A DNA stretch of 9,655 nucleotides from Candidatus Paracaedibacteraceae bacterium UBA6184 (GCA_002422845.1 DITM01000091.1:1-9655), one strand, 5' to 3'; positions 1 through 7,758 are shown, counted from the stretch's first letter. The notes: a model not told the origin generated them from the letters alone. Numbers and translations: made by a program.

Positions 1-17
1 TCGCAATTCTAGTTATT

Positions 18-45
18 AGTATACAAAGTGATTTTGAAGTGTCAA
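18..45 (-). promoter_or_regulatory. Outward-facing sigma70-type promoter
   Basis: On the minus strand TTGACA (40-45) is followed after 16 bp by TATACT (18-23), a perfect -35 and a 5/6 -10. It starts 14 bp beyond the stop of the repeat-protein gene and points off the left edge. It therefore probably serves the next minus-strand gene, whose start is not in the window. No clear terminator is visible between the repeat-protein stop and this promoter, so some read-through transcription is possible. Confidence 0.55.
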
Positions 46-58
46 GAACAATACTTAT

Positions 59-1627
59 TTATTTGCGTAATCGTTTAAGTAACTCAGAACGCATTCTAAG
101 TAACGCAGCGGATCTGTTATAATATTGAACTCCAAGCTTATCTAATCCTTTTTCTGCAGATTCAATATCATCTGGAGTTGCATTCGGATGACGTGCCGAT
201 AGTTCATAGAGTTCAGCGGCTTTTTGCTGGAGTTCCGATCCAAGAAGGCTTAATCCATTTGCTGCGTCTCGAAAAGTTGCACGCCGATGCTGTGCCGATC
301 GTTCATAGAGTGCATTGGTGAGTTCATCGGCTCTTTGGTGGAGTTCCGATCCAAGAAGACTTAATCTATTTGCTGCGTCTCGAATATGACTTGAAGTTGC
401 ATCCTGATGATGTGCAGATTTTTTATAGAGTACTGCAGCTCTTTGATAATACTCAGACTCAGCGGATCCTCGACATACACTTCCAAGAGCTTTTAATCCT
501 TCTGCTGCCCTTAGAATATCCGTTACAGTTGCAGTTCTATGACTGTCAGCTAGTTCATAGAGTGCTGCAGCTCTTTGATAATACTCAGATTCAACGGATC
601 CTAGAGATTCACGTCCAAGAGATTTTAACCCATCTGCTGCCCTTAGAATATCCGTTGGAGTTGCAGTTGCACGACTGGCAGCTAGTTCATAGAGTGCTGC
701 AACTCTTTGATAATATTTGGATTTAAGATTGCGTAATTCATCTGCAGCCCCTAGAATATCATCTGGAGTTGCATCTGCACGACTGGCAGCTAGCTCATAG
801 AGTATTGCAGTTCTGTCATTATGCTCAGCACATTTAGCGGATCCTGGTGAAACGCGAAGGTGAATAGAATATAATTTACTTGCTGCCCTTAGAATATCCG
901 TTACAGTTGCAGTTGGACGATTGGCAGCTATTTCATAGAGTGCTGCAGCTCTTTCATAATGCTCAGATTTAGTGGATCCTGGTGCAGATTCAAATCCAAT
1001 CAAATATAATTGATTTGCTGCATATAGAATATCCTCTACAGTTGCAGTTGCATGATTGGCAGCTAGTTCATAGAGTTCTGCAGCTCTTTCACTATACTCA
1101 ACACTTTTAGAGGGTTCTGTAAAAAAATATCCGCATACAAGACCTTGGAATCCTGATGCTCTAGCGATCATATCATGTGGAGTTTCTCCTCCATAAGAAG
1201 TTAATCCGTCATAGACGGTTTGAGCGCTGTGATGATATTCATTATATTCATCAGATCCAGCAGGATAGTTGAGTCCAAGAATTCTTAATCCATCTGCTAC
1301 GTCTCGAATATGAATTGGAGTTGCGTTGGGTAATAGATCTTCTACTAATTTCTGACGGGCAGTAAATGTTGGATACTTGTTAATGAGAGCAACAAGAGCC
1401 TTATATGTACTAATCAGCATCTTCAGCTTCATAGCGTTTAATGCAGGGTTATCAAATGAATCCTTTGTAAGCTGGACTTCAAGCTGAGCTTTAACTTGAG
1501 GATTTGATTCGGGTGTTGCAAGGGCATCAGTTGTTGATTTATCGAAAGCAGACATTTGATCTGAAGCGAAAGCAGTGGGTAAGGTAAGTACAGTTGTCAT
1601 TAGTAGTGATTGAAGTATGTGTTTCAT
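59..1627 (-). CDS. Secreted TPR/Sel1-like helical-repeat protein
   Basis: The gene encodes 522 residues. The N-terminus is a typical Sec signal peptide: Lys at position 3, a hydrophobic core of about residues 5-17, and an AFA cleavage motif near residue 21, so the mature protein is periplasmic or exported. Residues 102-522 consist of about ten degenerate units of 33-47 residues. Each has the pattern T-[PV]-x-D-I-L-x-A-A-x-x-L-x-x-L-G, often a G-S-x-x-S-E-Y-Y linker, then R-A-A-x-L-Y-E-L-A-A and a closing A-T. This predicts pairs of amphipathic helices resembling Sel1/TPR solenoids, which usually act as protein-binding scaffolds. No catalytic motif is visible. The ATG at 1627 is chosen because AGGAG lies 8 nt upstream and the signal peptide starts there. 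The gene is transcribed divergently from tilS. I do not recognise a named family. The repeat and export calls are firm; any binding role is inference. Confidence 0.8.
   Translation of the reverse strand: MKHILQSLLMTTVLTLPTAFASDQMSAFDKSTTDALATPESNPQVKAQLEVQLTKDSFDNPALNAMKLKMLISTYKALVALINKYPTFTARQKLVEDLLPNATPIHIRDVADGLRILGLNYPAGSDEYNEYHHSAQTVYDGLTSYGGETPHDMIARASGFQGLVCGYFFTEPSKSVEYSERAAELYELAANHATATVEDILYAANQLYLIGFESAPGSTKSEHYERAAALYEIAANRPTATVTDILRAASKLYSIHLRVSPGSAKCAEHNDRTAILYELAASRADATPDDILGAADELRNLKSKYYQRVAALYELAASRATATPTDILRAADGLKSLGRESLGSVESEYYQRAAALYELADSHRTATVTDILRAAEGLKALGSVCRGSAESEYYQRAAVLYKKSAHHQDATSSHIRDAANRLSLLGSELHQRADELTNALYERSAQHRRATFRDAANGLSLLGSELQQKAAELYELSARHPNATPDDIESAEKGLDKLGVQYYNRSAALLRMRSELLKRLRK
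62..1324 (-). repeat. Tandem helical repeats, partly preserved at DNA level
   Basis: About ten coding repeats fill most of the secreted-protein gene. The best-matched pair is 530-661 and 398-529, each exactly 132 bp (44 codons); their translations are identical at 28 of 44 residues. Long near-identical DNA blocks recur, for example the stretch beginning GCTGCCCTTAGAATATCCGT at 504 and again at 636. One unit (residues 287-322) is shortened to 36 residues and another (451-483) to 33, as expected from unequal recombination or slippage. Confidence 0.75.
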
Positions 1628-1648
1628 GTTTGGATCTCCTATAACTGA

Positions 1649-1686
1649 TATAATTGATAGATAAGGACTCTTGTCAAAGAAGTCAA
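1649..1686 (-). promoter_or_regulatory. Promoter region of the repeat-protein gene
   Basis: Two alternative minus-strand -35 boxes overlap here: TTGACT (1681-1686), 17 bp before TATCTA (1658-1663), and TTGACA (1672-1677), 17 bp before ATTATA (1649-1654). Both lie 20-60 bp upstream of the start codon. A 7-bp inverted repeat, ACTCTTG (1667-1673) with CAAGAGT (1684-1690), spans the -35 area and could be an operator or an accident of the duplicated TTGAC box. Confidence 0.45.
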
Positions 1687-1775
1687 GAGTTTGTGTTTTT
1701 TGAGATTGTTTTGTAATATGCGTCAGAACATATCGAATCTATTCTAATCTAATGGGTTCAATGGCACGTTGCATC

Positions 1776-1804
1776 TTGACAGAATCATCCCCGTCAACTA
1801 AGGT
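1776..1804 (+). promoter_or_regulatory. Possible tilS promoter
   Basis: TTGACA (1776-1781) is a perfect -35. At 17 bp spacing the -10 would be TAAGGT (1799-1804), which matches consensus at only three positions. It lies about 33 bp before the tilS start. The weak -10 makes this tentative. Confidence 0.25.
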
Positions 1805-1836
1805 TCAACATATACGCCAGAAACTTATTTAAACAA

Positions 1837-3063
1837 ATGAACTTTCCCAATCTCAATTTATTGTTGCAACACTTTGACTCACTCCTCACCCCCGTAAATT
1901 CAACGCACATTGCTGTTGCTGTGTCGGGGGGTGCAGATAGTTTAGCTTTATGCGTATTATTAAATGAGTGGGCCAAGCTTCATGAATTAAAGTTAACGGC
2001 TATTACTATAGAGCATCAACTGCGTCCAGAGTCAGCCTATGAAGCCCAGCGTGTACACCAGTGGTTGACCGATCGTGGGATTCATCATGAAACATTGATA
2101 TGGGATCACGCTGCGATCACCAGCAATGTGCAAGAAAAGGCTAGAGAAGCCCGATATGATTTATTAATTGGATATTGCAAACAGCACACCATTGAACATT
2201 TATGGTTAGGGCATCATGCCCACGATCAATGGGAAACGTTTTTCATGCGGCTATCCCACGCCAGCGGATTAAAAGGGCTTGCGGGAATGTTACCTCACAG
2301 TCATCGAGATGGCATCAATATATATCGTCCTTTTTTGAATATCGATCCTGAAATTTTAAAGGATTATCTGATCCATCAACATCAACCGTGGATCGACGAC
2401 CCTAGCAATCAGATGCGAAAATATGAACGAATTCGATGGCGTGATCAAATTGAACCATTGTCTCAATTGGGATTATCACCGATGATCATTCAATTTGTGT
2501 GTGAAAAGCTGTCTGCTGATGATCAAGCATTAGACTGGTCGGCAAACGATTGGATTTCTCAACACGTTACGTTCAATGATGAATTAAAATTTATTGAGTG
2601 TGATTTGAATCTGAAACAATTGCCAATATCCTTAATAAAACGAATTGCATTGCGTCTAACATCTCAGGTTAGAGGGATCACCATCACAACCGCAAATGTG
2701 CGGCATAATATGGAGTCATTGATTCAAAAGCTCACCGCAACTGAAATTAAACCTTTTACGTTTGCTGGTTGCTATTGGATGGAACATCACAATAAAATGT
2801 ATGTTCTGCGTGAATGGCTTAAGTGCCCTCATGAATGCATTACATCCACCGACATGACGTATGATCATCGATTCAATTTAACGCCCTTACCGATTGGAAA
2901 AACATTAGAACCTGTTGGGAAAAAGTATTGGCCTCAGATAAAGCCCTTAGTGATGGGGTCGTCCCTTCCCTATCAGGTGTTTTTATCGCTGCCAATTGTG
3001 ACAGAAGACGACCCAGTGATTTTGCAACCTGCAGTTGAATTCTATAAAATAAGTTTGATTTAG
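1837..3063 (+). CDS. tilS: tRNA(Ile)-lysidine synthase TilS
   Basis: TilS uses ATP to attach lysine to C34 of the CAU-anticodon tRNA-Ile, so that it reads AUA as isoleucine; this is an essential cytoplasmic reaction. The 408-residue protein has the N-type ATP PP-loop SGGADS at residues 30-35. This is followed by EHQLRPES (59-66, the family's DHxLRPES region), KAREARYDLL (101-110), LGHHAHDQWET (124-134, corresponding to HHADDQAET) and WIDDPSN (185-191), all in the expected order. The C-terminal part is divergent and shorter than in long TilS proteins but keeps a late GCYW...LRE segment (311-326). No Shine-Dalgarno sequence precedes the ATG at 1837, yet the distance to the PP-loop fits the family. 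In many alphaproteobacteria tilS precedes ftsH; here an MFS transporter follows instead, under its own promoter. Confidence 0.93.
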   Translation: MNFPNLNLLLQHFDSLLTPVNSTHIAVAVSGGADSLALCVLLNEWAKLHELKLTAITIEHQLRPESAYEAQRVHQWLTDRGIHHETLIWDHAAITSNVQEKAREARYDLLIGYCKQHTIEHLWLGHHAHDQWETFFMRLSHASGLKGLAGMLPHSHRDGINIYRPFLNIDPEILKDYLIHQHQPWIDDPSNQMRKYERIRWRDQIEPLSQLGLSPMIIQFVCEKLSADDQALDWSANDWISQHVTFNDELKFIECDLNLKQLPISLIKRIALRLTSQVRGITITTANVRHNMESLIQKLTATEIKPFTFAGCYWMEHHNKMYVLREWLKCPHECITSTDMTYDHRFNLTPLPIGKTLEPVGKKYWPQIKPLVMGSSLPYQVFLSLPIVTEDDPVILQPAVEFYKISLI

Positions 3064-3143
3064 ACTTTTTTACAGACTAAAAACTTCTTTAAAAATCAGC
3101 CTCCCCATGTTTGTCTATGTATTAATGATTGATCTTTTTCGCT

Positions 3144-3171
3144 TTGACATCTTTTAAATTTTAAGTATGAT
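3144..3171 (+). promoter_or_regulatory. Promoter of the MFS transporter gene
   Basis: TTGACA (3144-3149), 16 bp, TATGAT (3166-3171) lies 38 bp before the transporter start. It has a perfect -35 and a 5/6 -10. It implies transcription independent of tilS. Confidence 0.6.
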
Positions 3172-3209
3172 CCAACCACATACTTTTTAATTAATAACAG
3201 AGTTTTCAA

Positions 3210-4463
3210 ATGCAACGTTTGTCATCGCCCAAGTTAGCTTGGTTTTCTTTATCATTGTTTTATATGTATCAATACGTATTGCGCGTATTTCCCAGCGTCG
3301 CAGAGCAAGAACTGCGAACGGACTTGTTATTAAGCGCCGTTGACTTTTCAAGCTTGGGCGCCATGTACCTATATGCCTATGGTGGATTACAAATTCCATT
3401 GGGCGCGATTGTTGATCGACTGGGATTAAAGAAAGTTGCACTTGTCGCCATCAGCATGTGTATGCTGGGTGCATGCATGTTTTATTGGTCAACAGCTTTG
3501 TGGCACTTACAATTAGGTCGATTGCTAATGGGCATTGGATCTGCGCCTGTATTTATGTGTTCATTAAAAATATGTGCTGATTATATCCCTGCGGGTCATC
3601 GCGGGCTGTACATGGGAACAACATTAACCATGGGAACTTTAGGAGCTTTGATTTCCGGAAACTTGGTCGTATCGTTGTTGGAATCTATCGGTTGGAGATT
3701 AACGATACTTACATTGGGTGGGTTAGGTTTATTGATCGTTATTCTTATTATGTCTAACTTGCCTTCATATATAAAACCTACAAATCAAGAGCCCTTTAAT
3801 TTTGATATCTTAAAAAAGGTGTTTAAAAATAAAATTGTATATATTTATGGCATTCTTGGATTAGGTCTCTTTTCTTCTTTAACTGTCATTGCAGATTTGT
3901 GGGGAACAGCGTATCTAACAAAACGTTATGGCGTCATGAGAGCTGATGCAGCATCCGCAGCAATGACAATGTATATTGGTCTGGCCATTGGAAGCTTAGT
4001 ATTACCTTGGTATTTTGAGAAAAAAAATAAAATCTTTACTGGTATAAAACTGAGTGCAATTGTCCTGATATCTTTATTTTTTAGCTTTATGTTAATTCCA
4101 GATCTGCCCTTTGCTGCAGCAAAAATTATTCTGTTTTTATTAGGATTATTTTCTGGGGCGATTATGATGTCATTTACAGGCGCTGCCTTAGAGACAACAA
4201 AAGAAACATCTGGGTTAACGATTAGTATCGTGAATGCGTTTAATATGTTTGGTGGCGCTATCTTAAACCAAATGGTTGGAAAACTGTTAGAAAATTACTG
4301 GGATGGCACCCTGTTGGATGGCGTTCCACAGTATTCTTTAGAAATGTTTGACAAATCATTTATCGTCGTTTTAGGTACGTTATTTGTTATATGTCTTTTG
4401 ATTGCCTTGCAATTGAAGCAAGGTAGTCATGTAAAAAATCATAGCCGCTCGAAAAAAACTTGA
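3210..4463 (+). CDS. Major facilitator superfamily transporter
   Basis: This is a 417-residue inner-membrane protein with about 12 hydrophobic segments, the normal MFS size. The loop between helices 2 and 3 carries the signature motif A as GAIVDRLGLKK (residues 65-75: G65, D69, R70, G72), and a hydrophilic stretch around 188-208 fits the central cytoplasmic loop between the two six-helix halves. The FYMYQYVLRVFPSV start (residues 17-30) followed by AYGGLQIPLG (56-65) resembles proteobacterial MFS carriers related to the UhpC/NarK-like and MFSD1-like groups, but the substrate cannot be read from sequence. The Shine-Dalgarno sequence is weak (CAGAG before the ATG at 3210). The tail is basic (HSRSKKT). 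The gene lies between tilS and hfq with separate promoters on both sides, so it is not obviously functionally linked to either. Confidence 0.87.
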   Translation: MQRLSSPKLAWFSLSLFYMYQYVLRVFPSVAEQELRTDLLLSAVDFSSLGAMYLYAYGGLQIPLGAIVDRLGLKKVALVAISMCMLGACMFYWSTALWHLQLGRLLMGIGSAPVFMCSLKICADYIPAGHRGLYMGTTLTMGTLGALISGNLVVSLLESIGWRLTILTLGGLGLLIVILIMSNLPSYIKPTNQEPFNFDILKKVFKNKIVYIYGILGLGLFSSLTVIADLWGTAYLTKRYGVMRADAASAAMTMYIGLAIGSLVLPWYFEKKNKIFTGIKLSAIVLISLFFSFMLIPDLPFAAAKIILFLLGLFSGAIMMSFTGAALETTKETSGLTISIVNAFNMFGGAILNQMVGKLLENYWDGTLLDGVPQYSLEMFDKSFIVVLGTLFVICLLIALQLKQGSHVKNHSRSKKT

Positions 4464-4488
4464 CTTTTTGTTTTTTTTGTGATATACC
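4460..4488 (+). promoter_or_regulatory. Likely hfq-hflX promoter overlapping the MFS stop codon
   Basis: TTGACT (4460-4465), 17 bp, TATACC (4483-4488). The -35 box contains the TGA stop of the transporter gene (4461-4463). A second candidate, TTGTGA (4477-4482), 16 bp, TATACA (4499-4504), lies just downstream. Either would give an hfq leader of about 90-105 nt. The intervening T-run (4465-4478) could also serve as a weak terminator tail for the transporter transcript. Confidence 0.45.
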
Positions 4489-4597
4489 CCTTATAAGTAT
4501 ACAAACCTCCTAATTTTGAGATGTATTTACTGGCTTGGATATATCAGACACCCAATTTTGTGTGTTCAAGCTTTAAAATCAATAAGGATTTAAAAAA

Positions 4598-4855
4598 ATG
4601 TCAGCAAAAATAATTGAAAAAGCACCAAATATTCAAGACTTGTTCTTGAACACCCTTAGAAAAGATAAAGCTCCAGTCGTTGTATTTCTGGTAAACGGCG
4701 TAAAATTACAAGGTACTATTACCTGGTTTGATAACTTTTCTATGTTATTACGTCGAGATGACCATTCACAACTGATCTATAAACATGCTATATCTACTGT
4801 TATGCCACTTAACCCCTTTGCATTAAATGGATCAGCAGAAGACGAAAACGATTAA
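4598..4855 (+). CDS. hfq: RNA chaperone Hfq
   Basis: Hfq is a hexameric Sm-like ring that binds small RNAs and mRNAs and controls translation and mRNA decay. The 85-residue protein has the complete core: QDLFLN (13-18; Gln and Asp of the proximal RNA face), the Sm1 strand region with LVNGVKLQG (31-39), FDNF (44-47), and the Sm2 motif YKHAISTV (61-68). It ends in a short, strongly acidic tail (SAEDEND). In E. coli and Caulobacter Hfq, acidic C-terminal tips are reported to compete with RNA for the basic rim, so the tail may be functional. The start is well supported by AAGGA 9 nt upstream of the ATG. The last 29 nt overlap the hflX coding region, which indicates co-transcription and probable translational coupling. 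Confidence 0.96.
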   Translation: MSAKIIEKAPNIQDLFLNTLRKDKAPVVVFLVNGVKLQGTITWFDNFSMLLRRDDHSQLIYKHAISTVMPLNPFALNGSAEDEND

Positions 4856-6182
4856 TAACGAATTAAACTTTATTCTATCCGAAGCCCAGGAGCTTGATTT
4901 TAAACCTAAAGATCTTCCTGGGTCTTTGTGTTGGGTTGCCTATGTTCATTACCCCCACTCTAACGTCATGGATCGCACGGCTCGTGTCGAAGAAGACAGC
5001 AATTTAGTTAAAGCCATTAACTTAACCGTCGCCGGCACCAGCATTTACCCCTTAAAAAAAATCAGATCATCTACACTGATTGGTGAGGGTCAATTGACAG
5101 AGTTAAAAATGAACATCAAAAACACCGGCGCTAATGTTTTGTTTTTAGATGCATTCTTAACGGGGTTACAACAACGCAACCTTGAAAAAACTCTGGGTAT
5201 TAAAGTATATGACCGCCCCGGATTTATTATTGAAATTTTTGCTAGGCGAGCTCAATCAGCAGAAGGTCGTCTGCAAGTTGCACTTGCTGCGTTAACCTAT
5301 GAAAAAACTCGATTAGTTCGCATGTGGTCTCATCTTGAACGTCAACGAGGAAGCCTTGGATTTATCGGAGGCCCCGGTGAATCTCAGCTGGAAATGGACA
5401 AACGCATTCTAAGCCTTAAAATTCAACGCTTAGAAGAAAAACTGGTCGATGTCACCCGAACCAATCGCATTCAGAAAAAAGCTCGCGAACGTTCTGACAT
5501 GTTAAACGTTGCGTTAATCGGATATACCAACGCTGGGAAATCAACATTATTTAATACACTGACCGATGAATCTGTGTTTGTAAAAGACCTATTGTTTGCG
5601 ACCCTTGATACCACTCGTCGAAAGCTAAAATTGCCATCCGGTCGACAGATCATTTTATCCGATACTGTTGGGTTTATTTCAGATTTACCCCCTCAACTTA
5701 TCACTGCTTTTCAAAGCACGTTAGAAGAAACCTTGGACGCCGATGTCATCTTGCACGTACAAGATATTTCATCCCCCCAACGAGACGCTCATGAGCAAGA
5801 AGTCTTCCGAATTATTCAAACCATTTTGAAAAAACGCGGCGAATATTCGCCCAGTAAAATTATCCCCGTCTATAACAAAATTGATAACGCCCCCGAAGGA
5901 ATGATCTCAACCCTAAAAGACGCGCATCCAGAAGCTGTCTTTATTTCGGCCGTTAATAAAACTGGGCTTGATGATCTGGCGCAAATCATTGAAGATCACC
6001 TGGGCACCAACGATCAGCAATATTGCGTATCATTACGCATCGACGATGGGAAAGCATTAGCTTGGTTACATGAACATGGTCGCATTACACTAAAAGAGTT
6101 TGAGGAAGATCAGATGAAAATCATCGTCTACCTCAGCACCCAACTGTATCAATACTTTGAACGGCATTTCTTGAAGAATTAA
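4827..6182 (+). CDS. hflX: Ribosome-associated GTPase HflX
   Basis: HflX is a GTPase that binds the 50S subunit and splits stalled or stress-arrested ribosomes. The 451-residue protein has the HflX-specific N-terminal domain with STLIGEGQL (82-90), and a coiled helical region whose conserved glycine loop is GGPGESQLE (181-189). The G domain follows: G1 GYTNAGKST (232-240), switch segment TLDTT (259-263), G3 DTVGF (279-283), G4 NKID (350-353) and G5 SAV (374-376), then a short C-terminal domain. All nucleotide-binding motifs are intact. The ATG at 4827 lies inside the hfq 3' end, in another frame, with no Shine-Dalgarno sequence. It is preferred because the next in-frame Met is codon 48, inside the conserved N-terminal domain; start by coupled re-initiation is the likely mode. 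A hairpin begins at the last base of the stop codon. Confidence 0.95.
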   Translation: MDQQKTKTINNELNFILSEAQELDFKPKDLPGSLCWVAYVHYPHSNVMDRTARVEEDSNLVKAINLTVAGTSIYPLKKIRSSTLIGEGQLTELKMNIKNTGANVLFLDAFLTGLQQRNLEKTLGIKVYDRPGFIIEIFARRAQSAEGRLQVALAALTYEKTRLVRMWSHLERQRGSLGFIGGPGESQLEMDKRILSLKIQRLEEKLVDVTRTNRIQKKARERSDMLNVALIGYTNAGKSTLFNTLTDESVFVKDLLFATLDTTRRKLKLPSGRQIILSDTVGFISDLPPQLITAFQSTLEETLDADVILHVQDISSPQRDAHEQEVFRIIQTILKKRGEYSPSKIIPVYNKIDNAPEGMISTLKDAHPEAVFISAVNKTGLDDLAQIIEDHLGTNDQQYCVSLRIDDGKALAWLHEHGRITLKEFEEDQMKIIVYLSTQLYQYFERHFLKN

Positions 6183-6202
6183 TCCCCCCATTTCTGGGGG
6201 AT
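6182..6202. terminator. GC hairpin between convergent genes
   Basis: ATCCCCC (6182-6188) pairs with GGGGGAT (6196-6202) around a 7-nt loop. It fills most of the 27-bp gap between the hflX stop and the stop of the convergent lipoprotein gene. No long T-run follows on either strand, so it is an imperfect intrinsic terminator. It may act for both directions or as a 3'-end stabiliser. Confidence 0.5.
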
Positions 6203-6209
6203 ATTAAGA

Positions 6210-7708
6210 TTAGCGATCGAGAGATAGATTGAATGCAGCTTTAGATTCTGCGGCTGACCCAAGGTTTAGGTTAGTGGTGAACGCCGCACCGCTGTTTAGG
6301 TTGAGCGCCACTGTCCAATCGATGGAACCTGTTGATCCATGAACCGAATGGTGACCAATCTTTGTGCAATGAAGTGCTGAAAGCATAAGTGTCCGTTTTA
6401 ATTTCTGTATTCGCGATTTCAAATCCAACGTATCCCGCAGTATCGGCTGTGTGTCCAAAATCCCTGTGAGTCAGTTGTACAAAGGGTGCACCGAATGGCG
6501 TATCAATGCCGAGTCTTAATTGAGATCGAACTCCTGACCAATTCTTAAAGTTTACGTCTGTCGCTGAGACAGATCCGAACTGACCTTCAACAAACATCAA
6601 TCCAAATGAATGGGCTGCAATGATCGAGGATTCCAGGTGACGACTATCTGCAGTAAATCCAGTTTCCAAAGTTGGCATAAGATTGAATGACACCCAACAC
6701 AGAATTACCCAACTTATAGGCAACAAGTCCTGTCATTCCAGTCGTAGATTTACCTTGATCCATAGATCCTTTTAATTGCACATACACCGGCAACCCAAGA
6801 TCAACGTGAGATCCAGAAACTCCATTCATCATCAATGACGTTGCATCCATACCAGACTTTCCCTTCAACGCAGCTAATGTAGAGGCTGAATCAGAAGTGT
6901 CGGTGGGGGAATCTGCATTGTTTCCATAACTTCTATATTTTCTTGGATCAAAATCAGATGCTTCTTCATCTTTTCCAAAAAATGGATCAGCTTTCAAGGC
7001 ATCGATAAACACTTGGTTCCATTCATCAATCTGCGCTTGCGTTACAGGAATATCAGAATCGATTTTAGGTGGAACAGAAAATGATCCGGAATTTACAGCT
7101 CCTGGACGAAACTCCTTTGCAAGAACGGCTTCATATTTTCCATCATCTGTTTTTACAACTGTTAAGTCCCTACCTTGATATTTTAATCCGAAAAGCGTTT
7201 TAGCGTGCTTAAGCTCCTGCCTAGTAACCTCAAATGGAAAATATTCTTTACTCAAAGATAATTCGGAAGTCAAATTAACTAAGTATTCTACAAATCTGGA
7301 ATGAAAGTCGTTATCAGTTTGAGGGGGAGCTAAAGACCGCATGCTAGTATATACAGCGTTAAACGAAGCAGACCATCCAACTTTTTCACCGTCTAATAGT
7401 GATGCGTTGTATCCACTGAACCCCTTATTTTCAAACTTTCTCCAAATTGACTTTATCGTTTTCTTAATCGGATTGCCTAATACACCATATAATTGATCTG
7501 AGCCACCAATCACTCCAGGCAATAGCAGTTTAACCTCCGCCGAATTACCAAATAAATATTGGATTGTTGGGTTTTGTTCTATTTTTCTTTCTTTATCCTT
7601 AATTCTAGTTTTCTCAGTTAATTGAGGCTTTTGATCATCTGGTGTTGTCGAACAACCTACTAATAACCCTGTGGCAATTCCACAGACTAATAATTTCCTT
7701 AATTTCAT
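6210..7708 (-). pseudogene. Lipoprotein with barrel-like C-terminus, two frameshifts
   Basis: Translation from the ATG at 7708 (AAGGAG 5 nt upstream) gives a lipoprotein signal with lipobox LVGC (Cys19, Ser at +2, which favours outer-membrane sorting). An extended polar region without recognised motifs follows, then from about residue 290 alternating amphipathic strands beginning GSHVDLGLPVYVQLKG. The frame stops early at 6644 after 354 residues. The strand-like pattern continues in the next frame from about 6665 (GFTADSRHLESS onward, to about 6330; that frame stops at 6271). It then continues in the third frame from about 6330 to the stop at 6210 (IDWTVALNLNSG to LSLDR). Both breaks are +1 shifts. 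Removing one base at each gives exactly 499 codons, i.e. a 498-residue protein. The likely origin is a lipid-anchored surface or autotransporter-like protein; the family is not recognised. It is either a pseudogene or carries sequencing indels. If translated as is, it yields a barrel-truncated lipoprotein. Confidence 0.7.
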
Positions 7709-7752
7709 AAAAGCTCCTTGTTTTCTATATTTTTTGATATAAAAGAGCATTT

Positions 7753-7758
7753 ATTATA
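7753..7758 (-). promoter_or_regulatory. Possible -10 box of the lipoprotein gene
   Basis: A perfect minus-strand TATAAT lies 44 bp upstream of the lipoprotein start, in the gap after dnaX. No convincing -35 box is found at 16-18 bp, so this is a weak call. It would allow expression separate from dnaX. The rest of the 7709-7823 gap contains no gene I can support. Confidence 0.3.

Noticed and set aside
3..122. Plus-strand open frame entering from the left edge
   Set aside because: Two thirds of it is antisense to the repeat-protein gene's 3' end, and it crosses a good minus-strand promoter. It looks like a shadow frame.
370..726. Plus-strand open frame of 118 codons rich in Leu, with internal repeats
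   Set aside because: It lies antisense to the helical-repeat gene and its repetitiveness mirrors that gene's repeats. No ribosome binding site or promoter was seen.
3064..3100. Terminator after tilS (TTTTT...AAAAA)
   Set aside because: The stem would be only A-T pairs of about 5 bp without a following T-tract, too weak to call.
7709..7750. Longer N-terminus of the lipoprotein starting at 7750
   Set aside because: The extra 14 residues precede a classical lipoprotein signal, and AAGGAG lies just upstream of the internal ATG at 7708, so the later start is preferred.
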